Below, in pieces: positions 5,489-7,341 of a stretch of 7,341 bases of DNA. Position 1 is the first letter of the stretch. Every line of letters starts with the position of its first letter. Location: positions 1-7,341 of the forward strand of contig CAKVCP010000107.1 in NCBI GenBank assembly GCA_934725735.1, in the 5' to 3' direction. Made by a program: the position numbers and the translations under genes. Under the pieces are notes generated by a model that was not told the DNA's origin, did no database searches, and saw nothing but the letters and a program-made list of their open reading frames with translations. The stretch comes from an uncultured Thermoguttaceae bacterium (GTDB lineage: Bacteria; Planctomycetota; Planctomycetia; Pirellulales; Thermoguttaceae).

Positions 5489-6201
5489 ATTCAACTTGGG
5501 AAGCCTTGAAAGTTCTACCCTGCGAAAGTCGTTATCTGTGCTTGCTCGTAACGGTTGGAACATATTTGATCGGACGCGCTCTCCAACGGCGCTATAACAG
5601 CGCTTTTGTCAATCCGATCCTCATTTCCATTGGATGTTCTATCCTAGGTTTGATCGTTTTTAGAATTGACAACAAAACGTATCAACAGGCGACCTCCGGT
5701 CTCTCGCTTCTGATGATCCCCGCGACGATTTGCCTGGCGGTTCCTCTGTATCGTCAATTCGAATTGGTTAAGGCGAATTGGCGGGCGATTCTTGGCGCGT
5801 GCTTGGCGGGCGTTCTTTGCAACTTCCTTTTGGTCTGGCTTATTTCGCGCGCCTTCAGCCTTGAATACGAGCAGTATGTGACGCTTCTTTCGAAATCGAT
5901 TACGATTCCTATCGGCGCCAACGTAACGCAAGAGCTTGGGGGGATTGTCCCGATTACCTGCGGAACGATTTCTTTCACAGGGATCATGGGGAATGTTTTA
6001 GGCTCTTCGATAATGAGCCGGTTGGGGATTGTCACGCCCCTTGCTCAAGGTCTTGGAATCGGGGTCAGTTCCCATGCGATGGGGACTGCGCGCGCGCTCG
6101 AACTGGGAGAGACGCAAGGCGCCTTCAGCGGGCTCGCGATCGGATTGACGGGCGTCTGCACGGTTCTGTTAGCGCCCTTTGCCGCGTCCCTCCCTTTATG
6201 A
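5485..6201 (+). CDS. lrgB: LrgB/CidB family membrane protein (GTG start)
   Basis: An integral membrane protein of 238 residues, typical of the LrgB family. Hydrophobic segments cover most of the chain. The conserved C-terminal half has KSITIPIGANVTQELGG (137-153), then SFTGIMGNVLG (163-173), and the signature SSHAMGTARALELGE (195-209) with GAFSGLAIGLTGV (212-224). It is the larger partner of the LrgA-type protein upstream; together they form a transporter or holin-like unit. I chose GTG at 5485 over the in-frame ATG at 5452. The GTG overlaps the lrgA stop as GTGA, the common coupling arrangement, and has AAGGG 6 nt upstream. The ATG would add 11 hydrophilic residues inside lrgA without a ribosome site. 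Either start leaves the family domain intact. Confidence 0.9.
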   Translation: MNSTWEALKVLPCESRYLCLLVTVGTYLIGRALQRRYNSAFVNPILISIGCSILGLIVFRIDNKTYQQATSGLSLLMIPATICLAVPLYRQFELVKANWRAILGACLAGVLCNFLLVWLISRAFSLEYEQYVTLLSKSITIPIGANVTQELGGIVPITCGTISFTGIMGNVLGSSIMSRLGIVTPLAQGLGIGVSSHAMGTARALELGETQGAFSGLAIGLTGVCTVLLAPFAASLPL

Positions 6202-6255
6202 CGAAGAGTAAGAATAAACAATCAATAACTTTTTAAATATAAGGAGTCATAGGTT

Positions 6256-6924
6256 ATGTCGAGTCGTTTCGTCGCGGCGAAGCGCGTGGCGCTTTGCGCT
6301 CTCGGAATTGGGCTGGTGAGTTTTGGCGTTGCGTTGACGGCGAGTAGCAATCTTGGAACGTCCCCAATTTCGTCCGTCGCGTGGGTGGCGCACTGCGTTT
6401 CGATCGAATCGGACTACCTACCACGACTAACATTCGGAACGACGACGCTCCTCCTCAATTTAGTCTTCTTCTTCGTCCAGTGGGCGATACAAGGGCGGTC
6501 TTTTGGAAAACTTCAATTCTTACAGATTCCCTGCACCTTTCTTTTCGGAATTCTGATCGACCTGAGCATGGTTTTGTGCGCGTACCTCCCCGCGTCGTAT
6601 TATCCGCTCAAGGTCATGGAGGTCGTCGTTGGTTGCGCGTTCGTCGCTATGGGCTTGGCGTGCGAATTTGCCGCCGACGTTCTCTATCTTCCAGGAGACG
6701 GAGTCGTCAAGACGCTTGCAAATGCGATTAAAATGAAGACGGGAGTCATGAAGATTACTTTTGACGCGTTCCTCACCGCCTCGGCCGCGCTGATTTCCTT
6801 CCTCCTTATCGCGAAAGTGGTCGGAATTCGGGAAGGAACGCTGCTCTCCGCCTTTGCCGTGGGATTCTTTCTGCGTCTCCTTCAGCCGATCTTGGATAAA
6901 TTACGCGTTTTGACGCGTCGTTAA
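6256..6924 (+). CDS. DUF6198/YczE-YitT-like integral membrane protein
   Basis: 222 residues with about six hydrophobic segments (roughly 8-28, 62-79, 91-111, 118-140, 170-188, 195-212). Recognisable family features are NLGTSPISSV (32-41) after the first segment, LGFxxD-like FLFGILIDL (95-103), LPGDGVVK (145-152), the GVMKITFDA stretch (163-171), and GIREGTLLSAFAVG (190-203). These match the YczE/YyaS/YitT group (DUF6198), conserved bacterial membrane proteins of unknown transport or regulatory role. The ATG has AAGGAG (6241-6246) 9 nt upstream. It lies 54 nt after lrgB with no terminator between, so it is probably the third gene of the operon. Function is not known for the family; a role linked to LrgAB is only suggested by position. 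Confidence 0.82.
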   Translation: MSSRFVAAKRVALCALGIGLVSFGVALTASSNLGTSPISSVAWVAHCVSIESDYLPRLTFGTTTLLLNLVFFFVQWAIQGRSFGKLQFLQIPCTFLFGILIDLSMVLCAYLPASYYPLKVMEVVVGCAFVAMGLACEFAADVLYLPGDGVVKTLANAIKMKTGVMKITFDAFLTASAALISFLLIAKVVGIREGTLLSAFAVGFFLRLLQPILDKLRVLTRR

Positions 6925-6935
6925 TCGCCGCTTTC

Positions 6936-6964
6936 TTGCTTTTTGCGGCGTCTCCCGGTATATT
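6936..6964 (+). promoter_or_regulatory. Promoter of the secreted GH32-like gene
   Basis: TTGCTT (6936-6941) and TATATT (6959-6964, 5 of 6) are separated by exactly 17 nt. The start would be near 6971, leaving a leader of about 66 nt. The -35 box keeps only the TTG core. Confidence 0.5.
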
Positions 6965-6977
6965 TTCTTTAACGTCG

Positions 6978-6997
6978 GATCGTATCGAACTACGATC
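6978..6997. promoter_or_regulatory. Inverted repeat just downstream of the GH32-like promoter
   Basis: GATCGTA (6978-6984) and TACGATC (6991-6997) are perfect inverted arms around a 6-nt centre, TCGAAC. Its position a few bases after the predicted start suits a repressor operator; in RNA it would be a 7-bp hairpin in the leader. No U-tract follows, so it is not a terminator. Confidence 0.45.
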
Positions 6998-7036
6998 GTT
7001 ATTAGCTCCATGTTGTGAAGAGAAAGTGAGTTTTCA

Positions 7037-7341
7037 ATGCAGTGGAATACTGGAATACGTCGCGTTGCGTTATGGACTATCGGCGTTTTAGCGGCGTCCG
7101 GAAGTTTGAGCGCGGCGTTAGCGCAAGACGCGACTCAAAAAGCGGAGAAGGGCGACACGATCTTCGCCGATTTTAACGGGAACGATTACGGCGATTGGAA
7201 GGTAGAAGGGAGCGCTTTTGGCGACGCCCCCGCGAAAGGAACGCTTCCCGGACAAATGCGAGTTTCCGGCTTTACCGGCGAGGGTCTCGTCAATTCGTTT
7301 TATGGCGGGGACAAAGCAACCGGAAAGATGACTTCTCCCGA
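7037..7341 (+). CDS. Secreted GH32 (levanase/fructosidase)-like protein, 3'-truncated by window edge
   Basis: The first 101 residues are visible. Residues 1-29 form a signal peptide: a short basic region with RR at 8-9, a hydrophobic core ALWTIGVLAASG, and an ALA-Q cleavage site after Ala29. The mature part begins with a short linker, then IFADFNGNDYGDWKVEGSAF (42-61), then GTLPGQM (68-74) and GLVNSFYGGD (83-92). I recall this pattern (DFE..DYGDWKVEGxAFGxGPAxGTLPGQM..G..GKGLVNSF..GD..TGxLTSP) as the beta-sandwich leader in front of GH32 catalytic domains of planctomycetes and Bacteroidetes, enzymes that release fructose from fructans or sucrose. The catalytic five-bladed propeller lies outside the window, so the GH32 call rests on this leader. 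The ATG has only a weak ribosome site, GTGAG at about 7027-7031. Confidence 0.72.
   Translation, partial: MQWNTGIRRVALWTIGVLAASGSLSAALAQDATQKAEKGDTIFADFNGNDYGDWKVEGSAFGDAPAKGTLPGQMRVSGFTGEGLVNSFYGGDKATGKMTSP

Noticed and set aside
6926..6950. CGCCGC/GCGGCG hairpin after the DUF6198 gene as a terminator
   Set aside because: Only 6 bp with a 13-nt loop and no T-run after it; it overlaps the promoter of the next gene. It may be a weak stop, but I would not annotate it.

Overview
The window looks like chromosomal DNA of a planctomycete (Planctomycetota). The grounds are a long Gfo/Idh/MocA-type oxidoreductase, a secreted protein whose N-terminus resembles the leader domain of planctomycete GH32-type glycosidases, GroES/GroEL sequences of that general style, and moderately GC-rich coding DNA between AT-rich spacers. 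The lineage is an inference from protein style only; there is no rRNA gene or other direct marker. I see no mobile element, tRNA, rRNA or CRISPR array.

Layout. (1) 1-1115, + strand: 3' part of a Gfo/Idh/MocA oxidoreductase, closed by a strong terminator at 1157-1190. (2) 1191-1660: a gene-poor spacer with, on the minus strand, a near-consensus promoter (1480-1507), a structured stretch and a strong intrinsic terminator (1328-1363). Together these outline an untranslated RNA of about 146 nt with a potential pseudoknot. (3) 1661-3708, minus strand: groES then groL, with a promoter candidate carrying an inverted repeat upstream of groES, a hairpin between the genes and a terminator after groL. 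(4) 4108-4857, minus strand: a HAD-superfamily phosphatase resembling YihX, with its own promoter and terminator. (5) 5129-6924, + strand: lrgA/cidA-like, lrgB/cidB-like and a DUF6198/YczE-type membrane protein gene, apparently one operon. (6) 7037-end, + strand: start of a secreted GH32-like protein, preceded by a promoter and an inverted repeat.

How the parts relate. GroES and GroEL form the folding chamber and are co-oriented. LrgA and LrgB are translationally coupled (GTGA overlap) and make a two-part membrane transporter or holin-like system; members of this family move pyruvate or glycolate. The third membrane protein may travel with them. The secreted protein and the oxidoreductase fit a carbohydrate-degrading lifestyle.

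Most notable: the putative small RNA gene downstream of groL, which shares an exact 15-nt sequence and a similar terminator design with the groL 3' tail. Second are unannotated regulatory palindromes and direct repeats upstream of groES, between the HAD and lrgA genes, and upstream of the GH32-like gene.
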